Positions 6,290-17,715 are shown, counted from the stretch's first letter. The stretch is 33,119 bases of DNA from JBDSLU01 sp039916225 (GCA_039916225.1 JBDSLU010000012.1:1-33119); one strand, 5' to 3'. Numbers and translations are program-made. The notes: a model not told the origin generated them from the sequence alone.

Positions 6290-8325
6290 TCCGTTTTGCT
6301 GGGCTGGCGGCGACGCCTTAAGGGCGCCTCGTCGGGCAGCCGATAGGTGCGATCACGATAGGCCGTGTAGGCGGTCTGGAACAGCGCCTCGGCATCCGCG
6401 GCCAGCTCGCCGCGACTGGCGTCCGGGCCGGTCCGGGTGAAGACGTCGCCGTGGCGATCGGCCCGGCGATAGAACGCCAGGCTGCGGTGCAGGCCCAGCA
6501 CCACCATGTTCGCGTCCGTCACGAGGCCGATGCTGCGATTGTGGTTCACGAAGGCCCGCCCACCGGCGCCCGGCAGGCCCAGCAGATCCGTGCCAAAGAA
6601 GGGCGCGTCGTACGACACGCCGGCGAGCGACAACAGCGTCGGCGCCAGATCCACCTGCGACGCCAGGCGATCGATCACCGTCCCGGCGTGCGCCGGATCG
6701 GGCGTGAGGATGACCGCCGGAACACGGTAGCTGGCCACCGGGATCTCCTCGGCGCCGTAGACGCGGGCGCCGTGATCCCCGACGATCAGCACCACCGTGT
6801 GCGCGAGCAGGCCCTCGCGCTGTGCCGCGTCCAGGTAGCGCCCCAACGCCCAATCGGCATAGCGCACCGCGCCGCGTCGGCCGGACCAGCCGGCCGGCCA
6901 GGCCACCCGACCCGCCGGCACCGCGAACGGCTTGTGATTCGACACCGTCAGCGCGGTGCCGAACCACGGCTGGCCCGATCGGTTGGCGGCCTTCTGGCGC
7001 GCCAGCAACTCGTCGAAGACGAACTCGTCGGCGACACCCCAGATCGTGCGGAACGCCGTCGCGGGATAGGCCGGCTCCTCGACGAACGCCTGGTAGCCGT
7101 TGGCGAGCATGAACGGCTTCAGGTTGTCGAACACGCCATAGCCGCCGTACAGGAACGTCGTGCGGTAACCGCGAGCCGCCAGGATCCGCGCGACTGACGC
7201 GACGTTCTCCGAGCGATCGCGCTTGACGATGGCATCGCCGGGCAGCGGCGGGAACGAGCACAGGACCCCTTCCAGTCCGCGCACGGTACGGTTGCCGGTG
7301 GCGATGACGTTGGTCAGCGCGATGCCCTGGCGGCTCCAGCGATCCAGCTCCGGCGTCACGCCTTCGTCCTCCCCGGAGGCGCCGCCGAAGCGTGCCGAGA
7401 AGGCGCTGCCCAGGCTTTCCTCCATGATGATGACGACGTCCAGCGGGCCGCCGGCCACGCGCCCCGTCGACGGGAAGTGCCGCACCAGGCCAGCCTGGGA
7501 CGGCGCCTGTCCGATCAACCGCGACACCCGGCGCGCGGCGTCCTCCGGCGGATCCATCGCGTAGTACGCCTCGTAATCGAGATGCGCGGTCAGGTAGGCG
7601 CGGACGAGCTCGGGCCAGCCGTTGAGAGCCAGCTCGTTCGCCGTGCGGTTGACGAGAAGGCCGGCCGGCATCGCCGTCCACGCGATCGCGAGCGTCACCG
7701 CCAGCGCCAGCGTGACGCCGGCGCCGGTGAGTCGATCGAGCACCGTCCACGGCTCGACGATCGCCGGTGTGCGGGGGCGACTGGCGACCGCGATCGCCAC
7801 CGCGGCGACGGCCGAGAGGCCGACGACGAGCGGCACGTTGTAGCTGGCGAAGATGTTGCCTAGCACCTCGTGGGGATAGATCACGTAGTCGAGGGCGAGG
7901 TGGTTGTAGCGCGAGCTGTACTCTTCGAAGAAGAAGTACTGGACGCAGGCGTCGAACACCAGCGCGAACGTCGCGACCGCGACGATGGCTTCCCGGCGCC
8001 ATCGCCCGCCGGCCCGCCGCCGGTGCAGGACGGAGCCGATCAGCAGCCACGGCAGCAGCGACGTGGCGGCGACCACGGCGTCGATGCCGGCGCCGATGAC
8101 GATGATGCCGGCGATCGGCCCGGCGCCGATCGACGGATCGCGGAATGCCGCCACCAGCAGCAGCCTGAGCACCGTCCACAGCCCGAGCTCGATGGCGAAC
8201 AGCCGGCGCGCCAGGCGTGCGCGACGGAGCCAGCGACGCAGGACGCCGCGGCTGCTGCGAGCATCGTCGCCTCGTGCCACACCCACGATGACGGCAGCGT
8301 AGAAGCCCGCACATGAATGGAGCAT
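6286..8325 (-). CDS. LTA-synthase-like phosphotransferase/sulfatase membrane protein
   Basis: 679 aa. About five membrane segments (44-61, 71-99, 112-132, 165-181, 200-218) precede an extracytoplasmic alkaline-phosphatase-superfamily domain (about 295-600). Active-site features are clear: metal Glu in 'IIMEESLGS' (302/303), nucleophile Thr347 in 'GNRTVRGLE', H464 in 'VSNHKPF', and D517-H518 in 'VGDHGARVYG'. Relatives transfer phosphoglycerol or phosphoethanolamine from lipids to glycans or lipid A (LtaS, OpgB/MdoB, EptA). Gram-negative members with the NRTVRGLE signature have no firm substrate. In a diderm, modification of periplasmic glucan or an outer-membrane glycan is more likely than lipoteichoic acid synthesis. 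Transcribed divergently from the efflux operon; the intervening 67 bases hold a direct-repeat element. ATG at 8325. Confidence 0.88.
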   Translation of the reverse strand: MLHSCAGFYAAVIVGVARGDDARSSRGVLRRWLRRARLARRLFAIELGLWTVLRLLLVAAFRDPSIGAGPIAGIIVIGAGIDAVVAATSLLPWLLIGSVLHRRRAGGRWRREAIVAVATFALVFDACVQYFFFEEYSSRYNHLALDYVIYPHEVLGNIFASYNVPLVVGLSAVAAVAIAVASRPRTPAIVEPWTVLDRLTGAGVTLALAVTLAIAWTAMPAGLLVNRTANELALNGWPELVRAYLTAHLDYEAYYAMDPPEDAARRVSRLIGQAPSQAGLVRHFPSTGRVAGGPLDVVIIMEESLGSAFSARFGGASGEDEGVTPELDRWSRQGIALTNVIATGNRTVRGLEGVLCSFPPLPGDAIVKRDRSENVASVARILAARGYRTTFLYGGYGVFDNLKPFMLANGYQAFVEEPAYPATAFRTIWGVADEFVFDELLARQKAANRSGQPWFGTALTVSNHKPFAVPAGRVAWPAGWSGRRGAVRYADWALGRYLDAAQREGLLAHTVVLIVGDHGARVYGAEEIPVASYRVPAVILTPDPAHAGTVIDRLASQVDLAPTLLSLAGVSYDAPFFGTDLLGLPGAGGRAFVNHNRSIGLVTDANMVVLGLHRSLAFYRRADRHGDVFTRTGPDASRGELAADAEALFQTAYTAYRDRTYRLPDEAPLRRRRQPSKTD

Positions 8326-8349
8326 GACGGACGCACGGCGCCCAAGCTG

Positions 8350-8365
8350 TCATCCTGCGGTTCAT
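8350..8365 (+). promoter_or_regulatory. Direct-repeat regulator box, variant spacing
   Basis: TCATC-N6-TTCAT in the short divergent region between the LTA-synthase-like gene and the efflux operon. It matches the three TCATC-N5-TTCAT boxes at 14057, 17010 and 18204 except for one extra spacer base. A weak -10-like TAGATT starts 12 bases after it (8378-8383). The left half reads CTGTCAT, like an E. coli Pho-box half-site. The changed spacing lowers confidence that the same regulator binds. Confidence 0.35.
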
Positions 8366-8392
8366 GCCGGAGTGCGGTAGATTCACCTTCAC

Positions 8393-9739
8393 ATGTCACG
8401 CCTGCCCGCCGTGCTCGCGCTCGGTGGCGCCCTGGTCGCGGGCGCCGGCTGTGCGTCTCGCGCGCCGTTCGATCCGGCGGCGCCAGCGACCGCCCTGCGC
8501 CAGCGCACCGGTGTCGGGGCACGCCTCGACGGCGTGGTAGTGGCTGCGCCGCCGCCCGGTATCCGGCTCGACGACGGACTCACCGCCGACGAGGCCGTCG
8601 CGCTGGCCCTCTGGAACAACGCCGCTTTCCAGGTGAGCGTCGCCGACCTCGGCTTCGCGCGCGCCGACCTCGTCGAGGCCGGCGTGCTCACCAACCCGGT
8701 GCTCTCGCTGCTCCTGCCGGTCGGGCCGAAGCAGCTCGAAGCCACGCTGCGCTTCCCGATGGAAGTCCTCTGGGAGCGACCGCGGCGCGTCCGGGCCGCC
8801 CACCTCGCGCTCGATGCCGCGGCGCAGCGGCTCGTGCAGGCCGGCCTCGATCTGGTTCTCAACGTCAGGCTCGCCTACGCGGACGCCAGCCTGGCTGTCG
8901 ATCGGGAGCAGCTTGCCCGCGACGCCGCCGGCACCTTCGCGCGCATCGCCATCCTCACCCAGTCGCGACTCGCCGAGGGGGACATCTCGGCGCTCGAAGC
9001 GAGGTCCGCGACCATCGACGCGGCTCGCGCCGTCCACGATCGCCAGCGGGCCGCGCACGACGTGGTGCTGGCGCGGCAGCGGCTGGCGCTGCTCCTCGGC
9101 CAGTCGGCCGACGCCTTCATCGCGGCCCTGGCGTCGTCGAGCGAGGCCGCCACCTGCGCCGCGACCGCCGAGCTCGTGCGAGAAGCGGCCGCGGCCCGAC
9201 CCGATGTGCGCGCGGCCGAAATCGGCGTCGAAGCCGCCGCGGCGCGACTGGGCTGGGAGCGATCGCGGATCCTGGCCCTGACGGCGGTGCTCGACGCCAA
9301 CGGCCAGGGCCGCGAGGGCTTCGAGATGGGCCCGGGCGTCGACATCGGGCTCCCCGTCCTCAATCGCAACCAGGGGCCCCGGACGCGGGCGCGCGTCCAG
9401 CTGGAACGGGCGTCCGCAGCCTACGCGGCGCTGCAGCAGCAGGTGGGATTCGAGGTGCGCGAGGCGCGGACGCTGTTCGACCAGGCCCAGGAATCGCTGA
9501 CCTCGTGGACGGACACGGTGCTCGTCCCCTTGCAGGCCAACGTCGCCGACGCCGATCAGTCGTTCCGCGATGGCGAGACGTCGTACCTGTTCGTGCTCGA
9601 CAACGCTCGACGGCTCACGGAGGCGCGGATCCGCGAGCGCGACCTGCGGGCCGATCGACAGCGGGCCCAGGCGCGCATCGAGCGCGCCGTCGGCCGCTCG
9701 TGCAGTGCACCGCCGCAGGAGGTTCCCCGTGGCCGATGA
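8393..9739 (+). CDS. Outer-membrane factor of RND efflux system, TolC/CusC family
   Basis: 448 aa. The N-terminus 'ALVAGAGCASRAP' ends in a possible lipobox Cys (residue 20), as in CusC/OprM lipoproteins, although the -3 residue is not ideal. Then come two long repeats of coiled helices typical of the OEP domain. The first includes 'LTADEAVALALWNNAAFQVS' and 'TNPVLSLLLPVGPKQLEAT'; the second includes 'AAEIGVEAAAARLGWERS', 'GVDIGLPVLNRNQGPR' and 'LDNARRLTEARIRERDLRAD'. It forms the outer-membrane channel for the adaptor and pump encoded next. First gene of the operon; its 3' end overlaps the adaptor start by 11 bases. The ATG at 8393 has no strong Shine-Dalgarno but gives a proper signal sequence. 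Confidence 0.88.
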   Translation: MSRLPAVLALGGALVAGAGCASRAPFDPAAPATALRQRTGVGARLDGVVVAAPPPGIRLDDGLTADEAVALALWNNAAFQVSVADLGFARADLVEAGVLTNPVLSLLLPVGPKQLEATLRFPMEVLWERPRRVRAAHLALDAAAQRLVQAGLDLVLNVRLAYADASLAVDREQLARDAAGTFARIAILTQSRLAEGDISALEARSATIDAARAVHDRQRAAHDVVLARQRLALLLGQSADAFIAALASSSEAATCAATAELVREAAAARPDVRAAEIGVEAAAARLGWERSRILALTAVLDANGQGREGFEMGPGVDIGLPVLNRNQGPRTRARVQLERASAAYAALQQQVGFEVREARTLFDQAQESLTSWTDTVLVPLQANVADADQSFRDGETSYLFVLDNARRLTEARIRERDLRADRQRAQARIERAVGRSCSAPPQEVPRGR

Positions 9740-10907
9740 GAGGGGCTCGATCGTTGCGGCGGTGCTGACCGCCGTGCTGACAACGGCGTGCGGCGCGCCG
9801 CCACCGGCCAAGTCCACACCGGCCGCCAAGGTCACGGCCGGCGTGACCGAGGCGTCGCTGACCACCATCACGCTGACCGCCGACGCGACGCGACGACTCG
9901 GCATCGAGACCGCCGCGATCGAGCAGCGCGGCGTCGCGCGCACCCGCACCGTCGGCGGCGAGGTGACGGCCCCCGGCGCTGCGCAGAGCACGGTCACGGC
10001 GCCGTTCGCCGGCACCGTGGAGGCGACGATCGGCGCAAACCGGATCGGGACGTCGGTCGAGCAGGGCGCCGTCATCGTCCGGCTCGTGCCGCTCGCGGCG
10101 TCCGACCGTGACGCGCGTGTCGAAGCTCAACGCGCCCTCGACGAAGCCGAAGGACGCCAGACCCAGGCGACGCAACGCGCCGAGCGCGCCGCCCGGCTCG
10201 CCAGCAACGGCGCCGGCAGCCGTCGCGCCGCCGAGGACGCGCAGGGCGACCTCGTCGTGGCCAACGCTGCCCTCAAGGCCGCCCAGGAGCGCCTGCGGCT
10301 GGCGTCGCGCGGCGTCAACGCCAGCGGCGCCCTCGCCCTGGCCGCGCCCATCAGCGCGGTCCTGCAAGGGCTCCACGTGACGCCCGGCCAGCCGGTCACG
10401 TCAGGCGCGCCGCTCTTCGACGTCGTGCGTCTCGACAGCGTGTGGATTCGCGTGCCGCTCTTCGCCGGCGACATCGAGCAGGTGGACCGGCGGGCGCAGG
10501 CTCGCGTCGTCGCGCTCGGCGCCTCCGGCAGCGCGCCAGGCACCGCCGCGGAGCCGGTCCCCGCGCCGCCCTCAGCCGACGCCGCGACGGCCGCCGTCGA
10601 TCTCTACTACGCGCTGGCCAACGCCGGCGGCGCGCTGCGCCCTGGCCAGCGGGTCAGCGTGCGGCTGCCGCTGGTCGCCGGCAGCCAGAGCCTGGTCGCA
10701 CCTGGTGCGGCGATCCTGCACGACAGCTACGGCGGCACCTGGGTCTACGAAGCACGCGACGCACACGTCTTCGTGCGCCGCCGCGTCTCGGTGGTCGACG
10801 TCGTCGGCCCCCTGGCCGTGCTCGATCGGGGCCCACTGGCCGGCACGCGCGTCGTGACCACCGGCGCGGCGGAGCTGTTCGGCACCGAGTTCGGTGTCGG
10901 CAAGTGA
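9729..10907 (+). CDS. RND efflux periplasmic adaptor (HlyD/CusB-like)
   Basis: 392 aa from GTG 9729. This start is set by a perfect AGGAGG at 9717-9722, six bases upstream, and gives a lipoprotein-like leader ending 'VLTTACGAPP'; a longer in-frame reading back to 9570 lies inside the previous gene and is rejected. The protein has the membrane-fusion plan: barrel-sandwich halves ('TVTAPFAGTVEATIG' and 'ALAAPISAVLQGLHVTPGQP'), a helical hairpin between them ('EAQRALDEAEGRQTQATQRA'), a beta-barrel region ('VWIRVPLFAGDIEQV') and a C-terminal membrane-proximal domain ('AAILHDSYGGTWVYEARD'). It links the inner-membrane pump to the outer-membrane factor. It is shorter than CusB and I see no Met-rich N-terminal metal site. 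Stop codon 16 bases before the pump start. Confidence 0.88.
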   Translation: MADERGSIVAAVLTAVLTTACGAPPPAKSTPAAKVTAGVTEASLTTITLTADATRRLGIETAAIEQRGVARTRTVGGEVTAPGAAQSTVTAPFAGTVEATIGANRIGTSVEQGAVIVRLVPLAASDRDARVEAQRALDEAEGRQTQATQRAERAARLASNGAGSRRAAEDAQGDLVVANAALKAAQERLRLASRGVNASGALALAAPISAVLQGLHVTPGQPVTSGAPLFDVVRLDSVWIRVPLFAGDIEQVDRRAQARVVALGASGSAPGTAAEPVPAPPSADAATAAVDLYYALANAGGALRPGQRVSVRLPLVAGSQSLVAPGAAILHDSYGGTWVYEARDAHVFVRRRVSVVDVVGPLAVLDRGPLAGTRVVTTGAAELFGTEFGVGK

Positions 10908-10923
10908 GACCGGGGACCCGCTC

Positions 10924-14037
<3,114 letters not shown>

Positions 14038-14056
14038 CACCGCGTCGCCTGGCTCG

Positions 14057-14071
14057 TCATCGTGTGTTCAT
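14057..14071 (+). promoter_or_regulatory. TCATC-N5-TTCAT box upstream of first PAP2 gene
   Basis: TCATC-GTGTG-TTCAT, with 11 bases between equivalent TCAT positions, the helical period typical of OmpR/PhoB-family dimers. A weak -10-like CATGCT begins 11 bases after it (14083). It lies in the only real gap (14038-14128) between the pump gene and the PAP2/regulator/kinase genes, so it would control a separate transcript that includes the regulator gene itself. Confidence 0.55.
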
Positions 14072-14128
14072 CGGGCTGGCGGCATGCTGCCCGTCATGGG
14101 CCCTGCCTGCCCGGAGGTACCGAAGGCC

Positions 14129-14905
14129 ATGCCGAAGCTCGCTGCCGTCTCCGTCGCGCTCGTCCTCCTGAGCACTCCGGCGTTCTCGCAATCGCTGGGC
14201 CCCGTCAGCGGGCCGCTCACCGACGCGCCCGCGGCGGAACCGCCGGCCCCGTCATTTGGTTCGCTCTTCCGGAGCCTGGCCGGCGACTTCGGCCGCCTGC
14301 CCTCGCTCGAAACGGCACTCGTGCTTGGCACTGCCGGCGGGATCAGCCTGGCGGCGCAGCGGAACGACGCCCTGCTCACCCGCCGCGCCGTGGCCTCCGA
14401 AACGCTCGACCTGGTCTTCGAGCCGGGCGACGTGGTCGGCGGTGGGCTGTCGCAGGTCGGCGGCGCCTTGGCCACCTACCTGGTCGGACGGGCCACGGGC
14501 CATCCGCGAGTGGCCGTGCTCGGTGGCGATCTGCTGCGCGCACAGATGGTGAACTCGGTCCTCACCCAGGGCATCAAGCTGGCGGTCGACCGGCCGCGGC
14601 CGGATCTCGGCCGCTACTCCTTTCCCTCGGGACACGCCTCGGCGACGTTCGCGACGGCCGCCGTGCTGCAACGGCACTACGGCTGGAAGGCCGGCGTGCC
14701 GGCCTACGGCCTGGCCGCCTTCGTCGCCGGATCGCGAATCCAGGAGAACCGGCACTTCCTGAGCGACGTGGTGTTCGGCGCCGCGATTGGCGTCGTCTCG
14801 GGCCGCGCTGTCAGCGTCGGCCACGGCCGCGGCCGCTTCGCCGTCGCACCGATCGGCGTGCCCGGCGGGGGTGGTATCGGCTTCACCCTGGCTGGCCGAC
14901 AATAG
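14129..14905 (+). CDS. Secreted PAP2-family phosphatase (first copy)
   Basis: 258 aa from ATG 14129, chosen for GGAGGT at 14113-14118 and for a clean signal peptide (1-20, ending 'TPAFSQ'); a longer reading from 14084 is less likely. The acid-phosphatase triad is complete: K150-x6-R157-P158, P166-S-G-H169, and S202-R203-x5-H209-x3-D213. Soluble phosphatases and membrane lipid phosphatases share this motif; here weakly hydrophobic segments around 63-75, 108-120 and 190-225 suggest membrane association in the periplasm. Likely substrates are isoprenyl or glycerolipid phosphates, but this is not resolved. Four bases separate it from the response regulator gene, so they are co-transcribed. A direct-repeat regulator box lies 57 bases upstream of the ATG. 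Confidence 0.9.
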   Translation: MPKLAAVSVALVLLSTPAFSQSLGPVSGPLTDAPAAEPPAPSFGSLFRSLAGDFGRLPSLETALVLGTAGGISLAAQRNDALLTRRAVASETLDLVFEPGDVVGGGLSQVGGALATYLVGRATGHPRVAVLGGDLLRAQMVNSVLTQGIKLAVDRPRPDLGRYSFPSGHASATFATAAVLQRHYGWKAGVPAYGLAAFVAGSRIQENRHFLSDVVFGAAIGVVSGRAVSVGHGRGRFAVAPIGVPGGGGIGFTLAGRQ

Positions 14906-14909
14906 CCTC

Positions 14910-15590
14910 ATGCGCGTGCTCCTCGTCGAAGACGAGCCGGCGGCGGCCCGGATGCTGGCCAAGGGGCTGCGCGAGCACGCCTACGCCGTCGACGTCGCCG
15001 GCGACGGCGACGAGGCTTCGCTGCGGCTGGGCTCGACCGACTACGACGCCGTCATCCTCGACGTGATGCTGCCGCGCCGCGACGGGCTGTCGCTGGCGCG
15101 CGAAGTACGGGCGTCGGGATCGCCAGTGCCGATCCTGATGCTGACCGCGCGCGACGCGGTGCAGGCACGCATCGAGGGTCTCGACAGCGGCGCGGACGAC
15201 TACCTGACCAAGCCCTTCGACTTCGGCGAGCTGCTGGCGCGGCTCCGGGCCCTGATCCGCCGCGGCGTCCGACCACCCCTGCCGGACCTGCTGGTGTCTG
15301 GCCCATTGCGGCTCGACACGCGATTGCGGCAGGTCCGGAAGGACGAGCGGCCGCTGTCGCTCACTACCCGCGAGTACGCCCTGCTCGAGTTCCTCGTGCG
15401 ACGCGGCGGGCAGGTGGTGGGACGCGCCGACATCGCCGAGCACGTCTGGGACGAGACCTACGATCCGCTGTCGAACGTGATCGACGTCTACGTCCAGCGG
15501 CTGCGCCGCAAGATCGACGATCCCGGGCGCGAGTCCCTGATCCGGACCCGCCGCGGCGAAGGCTACGTGCTGATCGCGGAGCCGCTGTGA
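14910..15590 (+). CDS. OmpR/PhoB-type response regulator (QseB/PmrA-like)
   Basis: 226 aa from ATG 14910 (in-frame readings from 14787 overlap the PAP2 gene). Receiver domain 1-115: acidic pair E7-D8, phospho-acceptor D51 in 'AVILDVMLP', T/K switch residues in 'LMLTARD' and 'YLTKPFDFGEL'. Winged-helix DNA-binding domain about 125-222, with 'LSLTTREYALLEFLVRRGGQ', the recognition-helix segment 'YDPLSNVIDVYVQRLRRKID' and wing 'IRTRRGEGYVL'. This family binds tandem direct repeats spaced about 11 bases, as found upstream of both flanking PAP2 genes and the PepSY-like gene. It overlaps the kinase gene by four bases (GTGA), the usual arrangement for a cognate pair. No regulator box lies directly before this gene; it would be controlled from 14057. 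Confidence 0.95.
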   Translation: MRVLLVEDEPAAARMLAKGLREHAYAVDVAGDGDEASLRLGSTDYDAVILDVMLPRRDGLSLAREVRASGSPVPILMLTARDAVQARIEGLDSGADDYLTKPFDFGELLARLRALIRRGVRPPLPDLLVSGPLRLDTRLRQVRKDERPLSLTTREYALLEFLVRRGGQVVGRADIAEHVWDETYDPLSNVIDVYVQRLRRKIDDPGRESLIRTRRGEGYVLIAEPL

Positions 15591-17038
15591 ACGCCAGGGC
15601 GTCCGTCTCGCGGTCGGGCGCCGGGCCGCGCCTGCGGCTGCGGACGCGGCTCGCGCTCTGGTACGCCCTGGTCGTCTTCCTGGTGCTGGTCGGTGCCGGG
15701 GCGTCGGTGCTGTGGCTGCAGGGGCGGCTCGGCCTGGCGCGCGTCGACGAGGAAGGCGTGTCGGCGTCGATCGCGGTCGCCGGCGTCCTGCAGAACGAAC
15801 TGGGCGAAGGCTTGAGCGTCGCCGACGCCGTCCCCGACATAATGAGCGAGCTGAACCTGACCCGGACCGGCTTTGCGATTGTCGGTCTGGACGGCACGGT
15901 GCACGGGACCAAGACCGGGTACGACCCACGCGCGAGCGCCGCGGTCCTGCGTTCGGCCCCCGAGGCCCCGGCGACGCTGGATGCGGCCGGCACCCCGATC
16001 CGGATCCGAGCCACGCGGTTCCACCACGGCGATCATGAGCTCCGGATCGTGACGTGGGCCTCACTGCAGCCCCTCGAGGCGGAGCGGCGCACGCTGGAGC
16101 GGGCGCTGCTGCTCGGAATCCCCCTGGCGGTGCTGATGTCGGTGCTCGGTGGCCTGGCCATCGGTCGGCGCGGCCTCGACCCGCTCGCCGCGATGGCCCG
16201 ACAGGCCGAGCACATGGGGGGCGCGAACCAGGACGCACGGTTGACCATCGCCAGCCCCGCCGACGAGCTCGGCACCGTCGGCCGCGCCTTCAACGGCGTG
16301 CTCGACCGCCTGTCGGCGTCGATGCACCAGCAGTGCGCGTTCATGGCCGACGCCTCGCACCAACTGCGCACGCCGGTCTCGGTGATCCGCACCGCGGCGC
16401 AGGTGACGCTCGATCGTCAGCAGCGCACCGATGCCGAGTATCGTGAATCGCTCGACGTCATCGCCCGGCAGGCGCAGCGGCTTACCAAGATGGTCGACGA
16501 CATGTTCGTGCTGGCCCGGGTCGACGCCGAAGCCAGGCCGCTGCAGCTCACCCCGCTCTATCTCGACGAGGTCGCGGCCGGCGTCGTCGACGACTGCCGG
16601 GTCCTGTCGGAGGCCCAAGGCGTCCGGCTCCACATGGATAGCAGCGGCGAGGCGCCGCTCGTCGGTGACGAGCACCTCCTTCGCCAGCTGCTGATGAACC
16701 TGATCGAGAACGCGATCCGCCATACGCCGCGCGACGGAACCGTGAGCGTGTCGCTGGCGCCCGTCGCCGGCGCCTGGCACATCGCCGTGGCTGATTCCGG
16801 CTCGGGAATTCCGGCGGCCGATGCCGAGCGGATCTTCGATCGCTTCGTCCGCCTCGACGGCGCCGGCTCCGAGGCGGGCGCCGGACTCGGCCTGCCGATC
16901 GCGCGGTGGATTGCCGAGGCGCACGGCGGCACGCTGGCGCTTCGCGCCACCGGTCCCGCGGGATCGCGCTTCGTGGTCACGCTGCCAGCGGGTCCGTCGG
17001 CCACCGCCGTCATCCCGCGTTCATCTCCGCCTCCGTAG
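15587..17038 (+). CDS. Sensor histidine kinase, partner of the upstream regulator
   Basis: 483 aa, GTG start overlapping the regulator stop. TM1 about 22-46, periplasmic sensor loop 47-172, TM2 173-193, HAMP-like linker about 195-245, HisKA with phospho-acceptor H258 in 'ADASHQLRTPVSV', and HATPase with N-box N371/N375 ('NLIENAIRH'), G1 'DSGSGIP' (403-409) and G2 'GAGLGLPI' (431-438). All catalytic motifs are intact. The loop contains 'RFHHGDHELRI', with three histidines (H146, H147, H150) and two acids close together, a conceivable metal site. This is speculative, because related sensors have a turn at this place. Overlap with the regulator gene implies a cognate pair. Its last 30 codons contain the regulator box for the downstream PAP2 gene. 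Confidence 0.94.
   Translation: MNARASVSRSGAGPRLRLRTRLALWYALVVFLVLVGAGASVLWLQGRLGLARVDEEGVSASIAVAGVLQNELGEGLSVADAVPDIMSELNLTRTGFAIVGLDGTVHGTKTGYDPRASAAVLRSAPEAPATLDAAGTPIRIRATRFHHGDHELRIVTWASLQPLEAERRTLERALLLGIPLAVLMSVLGGLAIGRRGLDPLAAMARQAEHMGGANQDARLTIASPADELGTVGRAFNGVLDRLSASMHQQCAFMADASHQLRTPVSVIRTAAQVTLDRQQRTDAEYRESLDVIARQAQRLTKMVDDMFVLARVDAEARPLQLTPLYLDEVAAGVVDDCRVLSEAQGVRLHMDSSGEAPLVGDEHLLRQLLMNLIENAIRHTPRDGTVSVSLAPVAGAWHIAVADSGSGIPAADAERIFDRFVRLDGAGSEAGAGLGLPIARWIAEAHGGTLALRATGPAGSRFVVTLPAGPSATAVIPRSSPPP
17010..17024 (+). promoter_or_regulatory. TCATC-N5-TTCAT box upstream of second PAP2 gene
   Basis: TCATC-CCGCG-TTCAT, inside the 3' end of the kinase gene and 31 bases before the GTG of the second PAP2 gene. 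It differs from the box at 18204 at only one of 15 positions. A -10-like TAGCAT starts 11 bases downstream (17036), the same distance as at 14057. It would give the second PAP2 gene its own promoter within the operon. Confidence 0.55.
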
Positions 17039-17055
17039 CATCGGTCAGCGATGTC

Positions 17056-17703
17056 GTGGCCCTGCCACGGCGCCGATCGACGTGGGCGATCCTCGCGATC
17101 GGGGCCGCCGCAGCCGCCATCGCCCACCCCGCCGACGACGAGCTGAACGATTCCCTCCAGGACGCCGATCGGCTGCGGACGGCGCTCAAGCCGGGCAAAT
17201 ATCTCGGCTACGCCTGGGTCCAGGGCAGTGCCGCGGCGGGCGTCTACCTGATCGGCCGCTACGGCATGCGCTCGAAGGACGGACACACCAACAAGGTCGC
17301 CCATCTCGGCTTCGATCTGGTGCGGGCGAATCTCGTCGCCCAGGGGCTGACCTACGGGATCAGGGCCATCGCGCGGCGCGATCGGCCAACCGGGGAATGC
17401 TGTTCGTTCCCGTCCGGGCACGCCTCGGTCACCTTCGCGACCGCTGCCGTCTTGGAGCGACATCTCGGCTATCGCGCCAGCTGGCCGATGTTCGTCATCG
17501 CCGGCTACGTTGCCGCCAGCCGCCTCACCGACAACCGCCATTTCCTGAGCGACGTGCTTTTCAGCTCCGCGCTGGGGATGGCCGCCGGGTGGACCGTCGT
17601 CGGACGTCACGGGCGCGACGACTTCGCCATCCATCCCGTGCCGTTGCAGCGTGGTGTCGCCGTGGCCGGCACCTGGACGCCGCACGGACGCAGGCGCGGC
17701 TGA
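17056..17703 (+). CDS. PAP2-family membrane phosphatase (second copy)
   Basis: 215 aa if GTG 17056 is the start; the first residues 'VALPRRRSTWAILAIGAAAA' look like a membrane anchor or uncleaved signal. An upstream reading to 16906 runs through the kinase gene and is rejected, but the exact start is uncertain. Motifs: R103-x6-R110-P111 (the usual first Lys is Arg), P119-S-G-H122, and S155-R156-x5-H162-x3-D166. It resembles the first PAP2 protein in the motif region ('FPSGHAS-TFATAAVL' and 'NRHFLSDV-F'), so the two are probably ancient duplicates with separate substrates. It starts 17 bases after the kinase stop and ends 12 bases before the convergent PepSY-like gene. A regulator box lies just upstream. 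Confidence 0.85.
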   Translation: MALPRRRSTWAILAIGAAAAAIAHPADDELNDSLQDADRLRTALKPGKYLGYAWVQGSAAAGVYLIGRYGMRSKDGHTNKVAHLGFDLVRANLVAQGLTYGIRAIARRDRPTGECCSFPSGHASVTFATAAVLERHLGYRASWPMFVIAGYVAASRLTDNRHFLSDVLFSSALGMAAGWTVVGRHGRDDFAIHPVPLQRGVAVAGTWTPHGRRRG

Positions 17704-17715
17704 CGGCGGCGCGGT

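Noticed and set aside
6353..8392. Minus-strand frame overlapping the LTA-synthase-like gene in another phase
   Set aside because: Arg-rich translation with no motifs; the other frame on the same strand carries the complete active site.
9570..9728. Longer N-terminus for the efflux adaptor
   Set aside because: It lies within the outer-membrane factor gene, is Arg/Ser-rich, and the GTG at 9729 has a perfect ribosome site and gives a lipoprotein signal.
14057..14071. Interpreting the direct repeats as true PhoB (Pho) boxes
   Set aside because: They resemble Pho boxes in period and in TCAT cores, but the neighbouring regulator is of the QseB/PmrA-like kind and no phosphate-uptake genes are present, so a local regulator is the simpler reading.
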